Source: Chitinophagales bacterium (GTDB taxonomy: Bacteria > Bacteroidota > Bacteroidia > Chitinophagales > S012-47). From it: a stretch of 33,387 nucleotides of DNA. The translations under genes and the position numbers were made by a program. Within the stretch, counting starts at the first letter, position 1. The number at the start of each line of letters is the position of its first letter. The notes under the pieces are model-generated. The model had not been told where the DNA came from. It was given only the letters and a program-made list of their open reading frames with translations, and did no database searches. The DNA lies in NCBI GenBank assembly GCA_026981615.1, contig JALSIH010000015.1, forward strand, positions 1-33,387. The letters are read 5' to 3'. This document shows, piece by piece, positions 24,439 through 33,387 of this stretch.

Positions 24439-25374
24439 ATGAAAGTTTCAGTAATAGGCGCAGGAAATGTAGGTGCCACCTGCGCGGATGTTTTGGCACA
24501 GAAGGATATAATCAAAGAGATCGTCCTGCTTGATATCAAAGACGGAGTAGCCGAAGGAAAAGCCCTCGATATTTGGGAAACGGCTCCGATCAATTATTAC
24601 AGCAGCAAGACCATTGGCGTTACCAATGACTATGGAGCCACATCCGGATCGGATGTAGTGGTGATTACAAGCGGCAGGCCGCGCAGCCCCGGAATGAGCC
24701 GCGATGACCTGATCAGCACCAATGCCGCCATTGTCAAATCCGTGACCGAAAATGTCATAAAGCACTCCCCCGAAGCCATCATCGTGGTGGTGGCCAACCC
24801 GCTGGATGTGATGACCTACACCGCCTATCTGACGGCAGGCATCGACAGCAGCAGGGTCTTCGGCATGGCCGGCATTCTCGACACGGCCCGCTACCGGGCC
24901 TTTCTGGCCGAGGCCCTTAACGTCTCGCCCAAAGATATTCAGGCCGTATTGATGGGCGGTCATGGCGACACCATGGTTCCTCTGCCGCGCTATACCACGG
25001 TTTCGGGCATACCCGTCACCGAGCTTATCGACAAAGAGACCCTGGATGCCATCGTGGAAAGGACGAAAAAAGGCGGTGGCGAGATCGTCAACCTCCTCGG
25101 AACTTCCGCATGGTATGCCCCCGGTGCTGCCGCTGCTCAGATGGTGGAAACCATCGTCAAGGACGAGCATCGCATCTTCCCCGTCTGCTCGTGGCTGACG
25201 GGCGAATACGGACTGGAAAACATTTATCTCGGGGTTCCTGTCAAACTCGGGAAAAACGGTATCGAGGAAATCATAGAACTGGAGCTCAACGAAGATGAGA
25301 TGAAATTGCTGCGTGCGAGCGCAGCCCATGTAAAAGAAGTATTGCAGGTGCTGGACGATATGAAGATCGTTTAG
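24439..25374 (+). CDS. mdh: Malate dehydrogenase (LDH-like)
   Basis: A 311-residue NAD-dependent malate dehydrogenase of the LDH-like group, which interconverts malate and oxaloacetate in the TCA cycle. It has the Rossmann motif VSVIGAGNVGATCA, the substrate-loop arginines in TSGRPRSPGMSRDD, VVVVANPLDVMTY, and the catalytic His in GGHGDTMVP. The SAWYAPGAAAAQM stretch is typical of this group. The Arg in the mobile loop (GRPRSPGMSR) indicates malate rather than lactate as substrate. ATG 24439 gives the standard N-terminus (MKVSVIGAG) and sits 39 bases after a -7 element. A very strong terminator follows. Confidence 0.96.
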   Translation: MKVSVIGAGNVGATCADVLAQKDIIKEIVLLDIKDGVAEGKALDIWETAPINYYSSKTIGVTNDYGATSGSDVVVITSGRPRSPGMSRDDLISTNAAIVKSVTENVIKHSPEAIIVVVANPLDVMTYTAYLTAGIDSSRVFGMAGILDTARYRAFLAEALNVSPKDIQAVLMGGHGDTMVPLPRYTTVSGIPVTELIDKETLDAIVERTKKGGGEIVNLLGTSAWYAPGAAAAQMVETIVKDEHRIFPVCSWLTGEYGLENIYLGVPVKLGKNGIEEIIELELNEDEMKLLRASAAHVKEVLQVLDDMKIV

Positions 25375-25397
25375 TACGCTGTTCAGGTGTCTTATAG

Positions 25398-25436
25398 AAA
25401 AAGCCTTTGCCGCAGAGCGGCAAAGGCTTTTTTATT
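25398..25436 (+). terminator. Strong rho-independent terminator, probably bidirectional
   Basis: A perfect 13-bp stem (aagcctttgccgc 25401-25413 with its complement 25417-25429, loop AGA) extends to 16 bp with flanking A and T runs, followed by ttttttattt. It lies 24 bases after the mdh stop. On the minus strand it lies just past the stop of the propeller exoprotein, so it can serve both convergent genes. Confidence 0.93.
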
Positions 25437-25462
25437 TCCTCCGATTCTTCTTTTCTTCCGCT

Positions 25463-28400
25463 CTAGTATTTTATCAACTTGCGGCTAAGCGATTCCCCGT
25501 TGGGCAGCTGCAGCTGAAGAAAATAAACCCCGGAAGCCCAGTCACCTGTTTCCAGATTCAATATGCTTCCTTCCTCTGCTGCCGGAATTTCATATCTGCC
25601 AATCAAGCGTCCCTTTGAAGTATATATACTCAAGTTGGCAGGGGCTGCAAGGCCCGACACACTTAGCTGCACCCTGGCACCGGCCGGATTGGGCCACACA
25701 CGAAGAGAAGCCTCCTGCGGGTCTGCAAATGTGGCTTCCCTGATTCCGGAGTAAAAAGCAAAACCACTGACCTCGACAATCTTCAGGCGGTAGTACCAGG
25801 TGCCGGGTCCGATATCAAAATCGCTCCAGGAATAACTGCCGCTGCCCGTACCCATGTCGGCTTTGCGGAGGTGCACCCGTTCAAAATGCCGGCCATCAAG
25901 CGAACGCTCGAGTTCGAAATGATCCAAATCTTCCAGCCCTTCGATATCCCATTCGAGGCGGGCATGGTCCTCCATGGCGATGGCACGAAAACCGGTCAAC
26001 ACAACAGGCAGGAGATTGGTGGAAGGACCCGTAATAGTGAAATCATCAATGCTGACACCGGCATCCGTCACCGACCGGTCTGACCGGAAGAGAAAGCGAA
26101 AAGCCACATTGCTGTTGCCGGCCAGAGAAGAGATATCGAGGCTGTAATTGGTGAAAGCCGAAACGGAACCCGCAAAGTAGGGCTCTCCGTAAGGAAAGGC
26201 CGTGGAGCCGTTGCTGTTCGTATTCGGGAAGTTATAGAATGTATTGTCACCGATAAGATACCAGTTATCGCCTTTGTCCAGCGAATATTCCAGCCTGAAG
26301 CCGTCATACGCATCGGTAGACGAATACCACTCGGTGCTGTATTTGGCATAAAAACTCAGAGTATAAATACCGGCCACCGACATATTGAAATTGGGTGTCC
26401 AGAGCTGGGCATCGTTAAAGTTCTGATAATTGCTTGCCGTGAGCCCGGTAACCCAGGCATTGCTTCCGCTGTTCGTGCCGTTTTTTCCTGCCACGGTCGA
26501 GTTGCCTCTTTCGAAGCTTACTCCCGAGGTGCTGTTGGAGCCAAAGTAAGACGGATTGACTTCAAAGTTGCCTCCATCGGTCAATGCAAAAGGAATGAAC
26601 TGATTGGGCAATATGCGGATATAATTGCTCTTCGTCTTTACAGCGGCCCCACCGTTGATCGTCAATGTGACGGTATAATCACCGGCCGTGCTGTAGCTGT
26701 GTGTCGGGTTCTGGGCCGTACTCGTATTCCCGTCTCCAAAATTCCAAAGCCAGGAAGTGGCTTTGTATGAATCATCGTAAAACTGTACGGCATTGCCGAT
26801 ATATCCCACGGTTTGCGCGGCCCCGAAATCGGCCGCAGCGGTGGTAAACACATCCGAAGAAAAGAGTCCGCGCCCATGCGTGGCCGCCACAACGAGATTG
26901 TCGCTGCTGCGGTATTGCAGCATGTCCGTACGTATATTGCCCATGCCGCTGTTGGACGCACCCCATACCGTAGAGGCTCCGTTCAGGTTGTCGGTGGACC
27001 ATACACCTGCCTCCGTAGCCAGCAGCACCTGGCTGGTATTGTTCGGATTAAACAGGGCCCAGCGAACCGGCATGTCGGGCAGATTGCCTTCCACATCCGT
27101 CCAGCTGCTTCCTCCATTGCTGCTTTCCCACACACTTACTTCTCCGTAATTGGAATAAGTAATCAACACATGGTTGGCATCGGCCGGGTCAATCTCGATG
27201 CAGGAGAGGTAGGCAGAGGGCAAAGAGGCAGTCGTCACATTATTAACCGTGGGCGAAGCCGTGTTTGCATTGTCAACATAATAGACCGAACCGTCATCGG
27301 TGCCGAACCATACGCGGTTGGCCGTATTGGGATCGCAGGTGACGGCCGAAACCTGGCTCGAGAAACCGGCATTGACCGATGAAAAAGAAGTGCCCGTATG
27401 CGGATCGTTCCAGCGCAAATAATATCCGGGACTGTGAGAAGCATAAAGGATATTGGCGTCATTGTCAAAGTCGCCGGGATTGATAAACTTGCCTGTAGCT
27501 CCTGCATTGATTTGCGAAGAGAAGCTCAGTCCTCCGTCTGTAGAGCGGTAATAACGGTTGTACACGTAGGAAGTGTACCAGTAGTTGGAATCGCTCTGAT
27601 CAATGTGACAGAAAGCACCGTCACCACCCGTCACTTCCTGCGTGTAGTTAATGCCTTCACTCAAATAGCGGTGCGAACCGTTGTCCTGTGCCCCTCCCAG
27701 AAATACGGAAGTATCTCTGCGGGGGTGCATGGCTGCGGCATAAAGCTGCAGGACATTGTAATTTTCGCTGCGATCGGAAATATCCGGAGAAGAAAGGGAG
27801 GCATTGCCGGAGAGATAGATGCCCCCGTCATTGCCGAAGAGCACCGTATCCGAACTGCCGGGCAGAAAACAGATGGCATGCTGGTCGGCATGCACTTCCT
27901 GATAGCCGCCACCGAACCAGTGAGATATTTCGGTCCATGACGAGCCGGAGTTTTCCGAAAGCCAGAGGTCGATTCCACCCAAAAAGATGCGCGAGCTGTC
28001 GTTGGGATCAAAGGCAGCAATCAGATCGTACCAGGCCTGCCCGCGTGTAAAATCATTGGCTCCCTGTGTGGGTACGGTTAAAGATGACCAGTTGGCCCCG
28101 GCATCGCTCGAAAGGTAAATGCCGAAGCAGTTGTTGTTCGTAGCATCCTGAAGAACGGCCAATACCCGGTTTGAATCGGAAGGTGCACAGGCAATTTCGA
28201 TGCGTTCAAAGCCGCTGGCGGGGAATCCTCCTCCGTTGATTTTGGTCCATGTGAGGCCGTCATCCGTAGATTTATAAAGCCCGTCCGTATTGAAGATGCC
28301 CAAAGCGGCATATAAGTCACCATTTTCGGCCACCTCGATATCCGAAGCGCGGAAAATACCGGTCGAGGGCAAAACTCTTGTCCAGCTTGCTCCTCCATCG

Positions 28401-29158
28401 CTGGAGCGCATGATGCCGCCCCGGTTGGTGTAAATGCTCCGGCAGGCGGCCAGCACCGTCCCTGCCGAAGTAACTACAATTTTGTTGACATAATCAAAAT
28501 CGCAATTGCCGGGCCCTGCGCAGGTGCTGGAGTTGCTGGTGACTGTGCTGGCAAGCTGGCTCCAGGTGTTGCCCCCGTCAGTTGATTTCCATATTCCGTC
28601 ACCCCGCACGGCATCGGTATTGAAATATCCCTCGCCCGTGCCAAAATACATTACCTGTGTATTGGAGGGGTCGTAAGCCAAAGAGACCACAGCCATGTTG
28701 CTCAGTGTGGCATCTACGATTTGCCAGGCAGGACTGGCCTGATAGATATTTGCCGCTTTCCAGAGGCCACCGCTCACCGAGCCAGCGAAGACAGCAGAAC
28801 GAGTGGGATCATTGGGGTCAAACAATAAAGCCCGTGTCCGGCCGCCCTGATTTTTCGGACCTCTTTCTATCCAGTTGACATTGGCTATGGCCGCCCGACT
28901 GTTCAGGGTCCTTCTTGCTATCTCGTACGCCTCTTTCAATCTTTCGCGCGGCACCACACCGAGCTCGCGGTCAACGGTCATTTCGAATTCCTGCTGCATG
29001 GCCAGGTCCATGCGATCATATTTGGACAAGCTTTCGGCTGGCAACAAAGGCAGCGCAGCACTTTTGGCAGAGGGCCGTTCAGTAGTGGCGAAGACCCAAA
29101 TCAGTGCCGGAACAAGAACACTCAGGGTGATGAGCAGTAAAGGTAATCTCCTGTTCAC
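25463..29158 (-). CDS. Secreted Asp-box beta-propeller / PKD protein with T9SS sorting domain
   Basis: A 1231-residue exoprotein with an N-terminal signal-like helix (PLLLITLSVLVPALIWVF). After a short region, WIERGPKNQGGRTRALLFDP begins a large beta-propeller of the sortilin/BNR type. Asp-box repeats are plain: STDGGNTWSQL, SSDGGASWTRV, STDDGLTWTKI, SSDAGANWSSL, STDGGLSFSS and SSNGGSSWTDV. A PKD module (WLWNFGDGNTSTAQNPTHSY) lies near 770-850. Next comes a jelly-roll-like region with repeated Asn/Tyr/Ser (about 860-1055), a fibronectin-like segment (LEWDIEGLEDLDHFELERSLDG), and a T9SS sorting domain (about 1145-1231; VWPNPAGARVQLSV, GVYFLQLQLPNG). Similar proteins are called glycosyl hydrolases because of the propeller, but no catalytic residue is evident; adhesion or glycan binding is equally likely. 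Confidence 0.92.
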   Translation of the reverse strand: MNRRLPLLLITLSVLVPALIWVFATTERPSAKSAALPLLPAESLSKYDRMDLAMQQEFEMTVDRELGVVPRERLKEAYEIARRTLNSRAAIANVNWIERGPKNQGGRTRALLFDPNDPTRSAVFAGSVSGGLWKAANIYQASPAWQIVDATLSNMAVVSLAYDPSNTQVMYFGTGEGYFNTDAVRGDGIWKSTDGGNTWSQLASTVTSNSSTCAGPGNCDFDYVNKIVVTSAGTVLAACRSIYTNRGGIMRSSDGGASWTRVLPSTGIFRASDIEVAENGDLYAALGIFNTDGLYKSTDDGLTWTKINGGGFPASGFERIEIACAPSDSNRVLAVLQDATNNNCFGIYLSSDAGANWSSLTVPTQGANDFTRGQAWYDLIAAFDPNDSSRIFLGGIDLWLSENSGSSWTEISHWFGGGYQEVHADQHAICFLPGSSDTVLFGNDGGIYLSGNASLSSPDISDRSENYNVLQLYAAAMHPRRDTSVFLGGAQDNGSHRYLSEGINYTQEVTGGDGAFCHIDQSDSNYWYTSYVYNRYYRSTDGGLSFSSQINAGATGKFINPGDFDNDANILYASHSPGYYLRWNDPHTGTSFSSVNAGFSSQVSAVTCDPNTANRVWFGTDDGSVYYVDNANTASPTVNNVTTASLPSAYLSCIEIDPADANHVLITYSNYGEVSVWESSNGGSSWTDVEGNLPDMPVRWALFNPNNTSQVLLATEAGVWSTDNLNGASTVWGASNSGMGNIRTDMLQYRSSDNLVVAATHGRGLFSSDVFTTAAADFGAAQTVGYIGNAVQFYDDSYKATSWLWNFGDGNTSTAQNPTHSYSTAGDYTVTLTINGGAAVKTKSNYIRILPNQFIPFALTDGGNFEVNPSYFGSNSTSGVSFERGNSTVAGKNGTNSGSNAWVTGLTASNYQNFNDAQLWTPNFNMSVAGIYTLSFYAKYSTEWYSSTDAYDGFRLEYSLDKGDNWYLIGDNTFYNFPNTNSNGSTAFPYGEPYFAGSVSAFTNYSLDISSLAGNSNVAFRFLFRSDRSVTDAGVSIDDFTITGPSTNLLPVVLTGFRAIAMEDHARLEWDIEGLEDLDHFELERSLDGRHFERVHLRKADMGTGSGSYSWSDFDIGPGTWYYRLKIVEVSGFAFYSGIREATFADPQEASLRVWPNPAGARVQLSVSGLAAPANLSIYTSKGRLIGRYEIPAAEEGSILNLETGDWASGVYFLQLQLPNGESLSRKLIKY

Positions 29159-29248
29159 ATATATATTTTAAATTAATAAATAACCGTTCTCTTATCCAAA
29201 GGGCAAGAGTTATCCCAATATTTTCGGTGAGTGGCATTTTTTCCTCGA

Positions 29249-30913
29249 TCACGGAAGTGAATTCCCCAGCTTGAGTCCGAATTTTCTTGCCGTTTTGCGG
29301 GCATCCTCATAACCTGCATCCGCATGACGGATCACTCCGATGGCGGGATCGTTGTGCAGCACCCTCGAAAGGCGCCTGGCGGCATCGGCAGTTCCATCGC
29401 AAACGATGACCATCCCGGCATGCAGGGAGTAGCCCATGCCCACACCCCCACCGTGGTGGAAGCTGACCCAGCTGGCTCCACCGGCCGTATTGGCCAAGGC
29501 ATTCAGGATGGGCCAGTCGGCAACGGCATCCGAGCCATCGAGCATGGCTTCGGTCTCGCGATTGGGCGAAGCCACCGAGCCGGTATCAAGATGGTCGCGG
29601 CCAATCACAATGGGTGCCGAGAGCTCCCCGCTGCGTACCATCTCATTGAATGCCAGCCCTGCTTTTTCGCGGGCCCCCATGCCCAGCCAGCAAATGCGGC
29701 TCGGCAGCCCCTGAAAAGCAATTTTCTCTTCGGCCATATCGAGCCATCGCATGAGCGCCTTGTCTTCCGGAAAGAGCTCTCTCAGCTTATTGTCCGTCTT
29801 GAAGATGTCCTCCGGATCGCCCGACAAAGCAGCCCAACGGAACGGGCCCTTGCCTTCACAGAAAAGCGGACGAATATAAGCCGGCACGAAACCCGGAAAA
29901 TCGAAGGCATTGGCAAGCCCCCGCTTGTCATGTGCCTGACCGCGGATATTGTTGCCGTAGTCAAAGACGATGGAACCGCGCTTTTGCAGGTCCAGCATGA
30001 GGCTTACGTGCCGGGCCATGGTATCGAGCGAAAGGCGGATGTATTCTTCCGGGTCCTTTTCTCTGAGAAGGCGTGCTTCTTCCACACTCATATTCACGGG
30101 GAAGTAGCCGTTCAACTCGTCATGGGCCGAAGTCTGGTCGGTAAGGGTATCCACTTCCACATTGCGCTCAATCAGCCGTTGCAAAAGATCGACTGCATTG
30201 GCTACCACGCCCACCGAGACGGCTTCTTTTTTCTCCTTTGCCTCCAGGGCCATGTCGATGGCTTCGTCAATGTCATGAGACATCTTGTCGAGGTACTTTG
30301 TCTCAATGCGCTTTTCTACCCGCCAGGCTTCCATTTCCGCAGCCAGACAAACCCCTTCGTTCATGGTAATGGCCAGCGGCTGGGCCCCTCCCATGCCACC
30401 GAGGCCGGCCGTCACGTTGAGTTTTCCTCTCAGACTGCCGTCAAAATGTTTCTTTGCCAGCGAAGCATACGTCTCATAGGTGCCCTGCACAATGCCCTGC
30501 GAGCCGATATAAATCCACGAGCCGGCTGTCATCTGTCCGTACATGATGAGTCCTTTGCGCTCGAGTTCTCTGAAATGCTCCCATGTAGCCCAACGGCCTA
30601 CAAGGTTTGAATTGGCAATAAGCACCCGCGGGGCATCTTTGTGAGATCGGATAATGCCTACTGCTTTTCCGCTTTGTACGAGCAGGGTTTCATCGTCTTT
30701 GAGGTCCTTCAGGGCTTTTACGATTTGTTCGTAGGCTTCCCAGTTTCGGGCCGCCTTTCCGTTGCCTCCGTAGACCACCAGTTCTTCCGGCTTTTCGGCC
30801 ACCTCGGGGTCGAGGTTGTTCATCAGCATACGCAGGGCAGCCTCCTGCACCCAGCCTCTTGTGTTGAGTTTGCTTCCCCTCGGGGCACGAATGGTCTTGA
30901 CGGAATTTGCCAT
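29249..30913 (-). CDS. hutU: Urocanate hydratase
   Basis: A 554-residue HutU, the second enzyme of histidine degradation: urocanate plus water gives imidazolonepropionate, with tightly bound NAD+ as electrophile. The NAD-binding [10 protein letters not shown] (170-179) and the conserved region with the active-site-area Cys ([20 protein letters not shown], Cys near 406) are present, as are [11 protein letters not shown] and [14 protein letters not shown]. The length matches the bacterial type. hutH, hutI and the formimidoyl hydrolase gene are not in the window; hutU stands alone, flanked by a POT transporter and an exoprotein. A TAATTTTG element lies 19 bases upstream of the ATG. Confidence 0.97.
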   Translation of the reverse strand: MANSVKTIRAPRGSKLNTRGWVQEAALRMLMNNLDPEVAEKPEELVVYGGNGKAARNWEAYEQIVKALKDLKDDETLLVQSGKAVGIIRSHKDAPRVLIANSNLVGRWATWEHFRELERKGLIMYGQMTAGSWIYIGSQGIVQGTYETYASLAKKHFDGSLRGKLNVTAGLGGMGGAQPLAITMNEGVCLAAEMEAWRVEKRIETKYLDKMSHDIDEAIDMALEAKEKKEAVSVGVVANAVDLLQRLIERNVEVDTLTDQTSAHDELNGYFPVNMSVEEARLLREKDPEEYIRLSLDTMARHVSLMLDLQKRGSIVFDYGNNIRGQAHDKRGLANAFDFPGFVPAYIRPLFCEGKGPFRWAALSGDPEDIFKTDNKLRELFPEDKALMRWLDMAEEKIAFQGLPSRICWLGMGAREKAGLAFNEMVRSGELSAPIVIGRDHLDTGSVASPNRETEAMLDGSDAVADWPILNALANTAGGASWVSFHHGGGVGMGYSLHAGMVIVCDGTADAARRLSRVLHNDPAIGVIRHADAGYEDARKTARKFGLKLGNSLP

Positions 30914-30931
30914 TTAAAATAGAATTTAAAT

Positions 30932-30939
30932 CAAAATTA
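30932..30939 (-). promoter_or_regulatory. Putative -7 element of hutU
   Basis: The minus strand reads TAATTTTG (TAnnTTTG) 19 bases before the hutU ATG. It implies a very short leader, and a hutU transcript separate from the POT gene, whose terminator lies just upstream. Confidence 0.42.
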
Positions 30940-30972
30940 ATAAACATGAAGATTCATTCATAAATAGATTTC

Positions 30973-31012
30973 CCTATAAAAAAGAGGCTGTCTCTTTTCG
31001 GAAACAGCCTCT
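30973..31012 (-). terminator. Rho-independent terminator of the POT transporter gene
   Basis: A 9-bp stem (agaggctgt 30983-30991 with acagcctct 31004-31012, loop of 12 bases) is followed on the minus strand by a T run (cttttttatag). It lies 22 bases after the POT stop and separates it from hutU. Confidence 0.85.
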
Positions 31013-31033
31013 GTTGAAAAATATTACCCGGAA

Positions 31034-32554
31034 TCAGTGGATTCCTTTCATCGCTTTGTTGAGCACGGGGGAAAGGAGCAGGATAATAATACCGGTTCCC
31101 AGCATGGTCATCGAAATAAAGGGATAGAGTTCCAGGCCCATATCATATTTGGCGTTCATGCTGTGGAGGATGCTTTCGAGCACTCCGGCAAAGTAGTTGC
31201 CGGCTGCGAAACTGGCCATCCAGAGCCCCATCACCACGGAGACGAGCTTGGGAGGGGCCAGCTTGGTTATCATCGACAGGCCGATGGGTGAAAGCATAAG
31301 CTCACCGAGGGTAAGCACTACATAGACAACGACCAGCCAGAGGGGAGATACGAGGTGGCCTCCTGCAGCCTGATTGCTGGCCTGTGACATCAACCAGAAA
31401 GCTGCTGCACCAAACAACATCCCCAAAGCAAATTTGACGGGGGTTCTCGGGTTCAGTTTCATCTTATCGAGTTTCAGCCAGAGAACCGAAAAGATGGGGG
31501 CGAAAATCAGAATGGCAATGGGGTTTACATTTTGAAACCAGGTGGCCGGAATTTCCCAGGAGCCCAGAAGGCGGTTGGTATTTTCCTTGGCAAAGAGGTT
31601 CATGGTGCCACCGGCTTGCTCAAAGCCTGCCCAAAAAACGATATTAAAGAAGGCCAGCACTACAATCACGGCCATGCGGCTCCACTCTTCGGTGCCCTTT
31701 GTGCCTTTGAAAATGACAAATGCCAGGGCAGCGCCCAGCCCGAGGAACCCGACCGGAATCAGAATATCGGTAACGCTGTGTGGGATCAGGCCCCAAATAA
31801 AAACCAGGGCCAGTGTAATCAATACCAATCCGATGGAGTAAATAACTATGTTGCGCCAATCTTTGCCGTCAAGCACCATTTTATCCTCCGGGGCATTGGG
31901 TGGCAAGCCGTTTCTTTCAAGCGTATGCTCTCTTGTCTTCATCCACATTACACTGATGATCAGGCCGACACCGGCAGCGAAATATCCCCAGCCCCATTGG
32001 ACATTCTCTCCAAGTCCTCCGGCAATGAATGGCCCGAGGATGGCACCAAGGTTGATTCCCATATAGAAGATATTGAATGCCGAATCCTTGCGCGGGTCGT
32101 TGTTGTCATAAAAATCTCCGACAATGGTTGAGATATTGGGTTTAAAGAAACCATTACCGAGAATCAGCATCCCCAGTCCGAAGTTGAACATGAACATACG
32201 GGAAGCCGGATCAAGGGAACCGGCCATGAATGCACTGGCTGCCAGCAGAAACTGCCCGACTGCCATCACCAGCCCACCGATATACACGGTTTTTCTTTTG
32301 CCCAAAAAACGGTCGGCTACCCATCCGCCCAGGATGGGAGTCAGATAAACCAGACCCGTGAAGATGGCATAAATTTCAAGAGCCGCTTTCCGGTCGAGGC
32401 CAAAACCGCCCTCCAGCAATTCAGCGGTTAAGTAAAGCACCAGCAGAGCCCGCATTCCGTAATAGCTAAAGCGTTCCCACATTTCTGTGGCGAACAGGGT
32501 ATACAGTCCCTTCGGGTGAGAAATTTTACTCCTTGTCGGATTTAATTCGCTCAT
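31034..32554 (-). CDS. POT-family proton-dependent oligopeptide transporter
   Basis: A 506-residue importer of di- and tripeptides driven by the proton gradient. It has the POT proton-coupling motif ExxERFxYYG as EMWERFSYYG (24-33), the second signature FNIFYMGINLGAILGPFIAG (about 160-180), and GLVYLTPILGGWVADRFLGKRK between helices 2 and 3 (MFS motif A). Twelve to fourteen hydrophobic segments and the normal length support an intact gene. It is placed between an S9 peptidase and hutU, in the same direction, which fits peptide uptake feeding amino-acid breakdown. A -7 element upstream and a strong terminator downstream suggest a monocistronic transcript. Confidence 0.96.
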   Translation of the reverse strand: MSELNPTRSKISHPKGLYTLFATEMWERFSYYGMRALLVLYLTAELLEGGFGLDRKAALEIYAIFTGLVYLTPILGGWVADRFLGKRKTVYIGGLVMAVGQFLLAASAFMAGSLDPASRMFMFNFGLGMLILGNGFFKPNISTIVGDFYDNNDPRKDSAFNIFYMGINLGAILGPFIAGGLGENVQWGWGYFAAGVGLIISVMWMKTREHTLERNGLPPNAPEDKMVLDGKDWRNIVIYSIGLVLITLALVFIWGLIPHSVTDILIPVGFLGLGAALAFVIFKGTKGTEEWSRMAVIVVLAFFNIVFWAGFEQAGGTMNLFAKENTNRLLGSWEIPATWFQNVNPIAILIFAPIFSVLWLKLDKMKLNPRTPVKFALGMLFGAAAFWLMSQASNQAAGGHLVSPLWLVVVYVVLTLGELMLSPIGLSMITKLAPPKLVSVVMGLWMASFAAGNYFAGVLESILHSMNAKYDMGLELYPFISMTMLGTGIIILLLSPVLNKAMKGIH

Positions 32555-32592
32555 AGGTATCGTTTTTTATATGATTGGGTTAAATAAGTTTC

Positions 32593-32600
32593 CAAATATA
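32593..32600 (-). promoter_or_regulatory. Putative -7 element of the POT gene
   Basis: The minus strand reads TATATTTG (TAnnTTTG) 39 bases before the POT ATG at 32554, in the 85-base gap after the S9 peptidase stop. No -33 TTTG is evident. Confidence 0.42.
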
Positions 32601-32639
32601 TTAAAATCAAGGCAATGTCTATTGAAGCATTTCAACGCC

Positions 32640-33387
32640 TCAGAGATTCTCAAGAATGAAGTCCGTCATCATGCGATAGAGATGATAATGGGTCTTCGAT
32701 CCGCTGAGGCCATGGGCTTTGTTGGGGTAGACAAAAAGTTTAAAATCTTTGCCATTTTCGACAAGGCCCGATATCAGTTCGGCTGAATTTTGGAAGTGGA
32801 CATTGTCATCGGCCAGGCCGTGCACCAGCAGGAAGGGGTCTTCCAGTCCGGCTGTGTAGTTGCCGGGCGAGCCGTCATCGTATCCGCTTTTATTTTCTTC
32901 ATACGTGCGCATATAACGTTCGGTATATATGCTGTCATAGTATTTCCAATTGGATACCGGTGCTACAGCAATACCCATCGCAAAGAGCCGGGCCTCTCGA
33001 AAAAGCATGAGCGAAGACATATAGCCCCCGTAGCTCCATCCGAAGATGCCGATGCGCGAAGCATCCACATAGGAAAGACTTCCCAGAAAGCGGGCTGCCG
33101 CTGCCTGGTCTTCCACCTCGGCCTGCCCCATCTTCAGATAGGTGTATTTCTTTTGAAATTCCTGTCCGCGGGCCCCTGTCCCCCGGTTGTCTACCGACAC
33201 CACGATGTATCCCTTCTGTGCCAGCATCTGAAACCAGCTCGTATTGCGGCCACCGTAGGCATCGCTCACGGTCTGGCTTCCCGGCCCTCCGTAGACATAC
33301 ATAAAAACCGGATATTTTTTCGCAGCGTCAAAGTCCGGAGGCCTGATCATCCAGGCATTCAGCTCAATGCCGTCATCCTGCTTAAAG
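32640..33387 (-). CDS. S9-family serine peptidase (DPP-IV/prolyl-oligopeptidase type), C-terminal part
   Basis: Only the C-terminal catalytic domain is in the window; the frame stays open through the right edge (FKQDDGIELNAW before the first internal Met), so the start and the beta-propeller domain lie outside. About 249 residues show the S9 alpha/beta hydrolase: VYGGPGSQTV, VDNRGTGARG, the nucleophile in GWSYGGYMS, the acid in HGLADDNVHF and the His in PNKAHGL. The layout matches dipeptidyl-peptidase IV-like enzymes that cut after Pro or Ala near the N-terminus. Such enzymes in Bacteroidota are usually periplasmic; the signal peptide is not visible here. The neighbouring POT carrier would import the di- and tripeptides it releases (inference). 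Confidence 0.94.
   Translation of the reverse strand, partial: FKQDDGIELNAWMIRPPDFDAAKKYPVFMYVYGGPGSQTVSDAYGGRNTSWFQMLAQKGYIVVSVDNRGTGARGQEFQKKYTYLKMGQAEVEDQAAAARFLGSLSYVDASRIGIFGWSYGGYMSSLMLFREARLFAMGIAVAPVSNWKYYDSIYTERYMRTYEENKSGYDDGSPGNYTAGLEDPFLLVHGLADDNVHFQNSAELISGLVENGKDFKLFVYPNKAHGLSGSKTHYHLYRMMTDFILENL

Noticed and set aside
29324-30610. A 428-codon plus-strand frame
   Set aside because: It is antisense to hutU, which is complete and strongly conserved; the product has no recognisable motif.
1-33387. tRNA genes, riboswitches, insertion sequences, integrases, attachment repeats
   Set aside because: I looked for cloverleaf ends, conserved riboswitch cores, transposase motifs and terminal repeats in the gaps and saw none. 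Nearly all the sequence is accounted for by genes, but a covariance-model search would be more sensitive.

Overview
The window looks like chromosomal DNA from a member of the phylum Bacteroidota; class and genus cannot be resolved by eye. Three independent signs support this. Three large secreted proteins end in Type IX secretion (T9SS) sorting domains. Several genes are preceded by the Bacteroidota -7 promoter element TAnnTTTG. Families typical of the phylum occur together (bifunctional-nuclease/UVR protein, etfBA, POT transporter, S9 peptidase, PKD and Asp-box propeller exoproteins). I found no tRNA, rRNA, insertion sequence, integrase or phage gene.

Left edge (1-3130): the distal end of a CRISPR array with two identical repeats visible and no cas gene in the window. 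A gene-poor stretch with a terminator follows, then a decayed ClC chloride-channel gene that has lost its N-terminal half and carries a frameshift. Next is a protein joining a nucleotide-binding ATP-cone to a PD-(D/E)XK (Mrr-like) nuclease domain, and a small RDD membrane protein. This is the most accessory-looking part of the window.

Middle-left (3300-13110): a 1012-residue fusion of a GT2 glycosyltransferase, a polytopic GT-C-like membrane region and TPRs; an overlapping pair of a helical-repeat protein and a YfcE-type phosphodiesterase; a 1277-residue multi-PKD T9SS exoprotein; and an FkbM-type methyltransferase with an unusual Cys in a conserved loop.

Middle (13250-21260): small housekeeping enzymes (alpha/beta hydrolase, guanine deaminase, GNAT acetyltransferase), an OmpH/Skp-like lipoprotein, and a tight five-gene minus-strand operon etfB-etfA-bfn-nupC-MFS. 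The operon links electron transfer flavoprotein to a nucleoside transporter that has an extra N-terminal domain.

Right (21489-33387): tilS, a secreted M43-type metalloprotease, mdh with a very strong terminator, a 1231-residue Asp-box beta-propeller/PKD T9SS exoprotein, hutU, a POT peptide transporter and the C-terminal part of an S9 (DPP-IV/prolyl oligopeptidase-type) peptidase cut by the window edge. S9 peptidase, POT carrier, metalloprotease and urocanate hydratase suggest a peptide- and amino-acid-scavenging lifestyle; this is inferred from gene content. No complete undescribed system is obvious. The best leads are the ATP-cone nuclease near the CRISPR tail, the three-part glycosyltransferase fusion, the nucleoside transporter with an added domain, and the lipid-anchored Skp-like protein.
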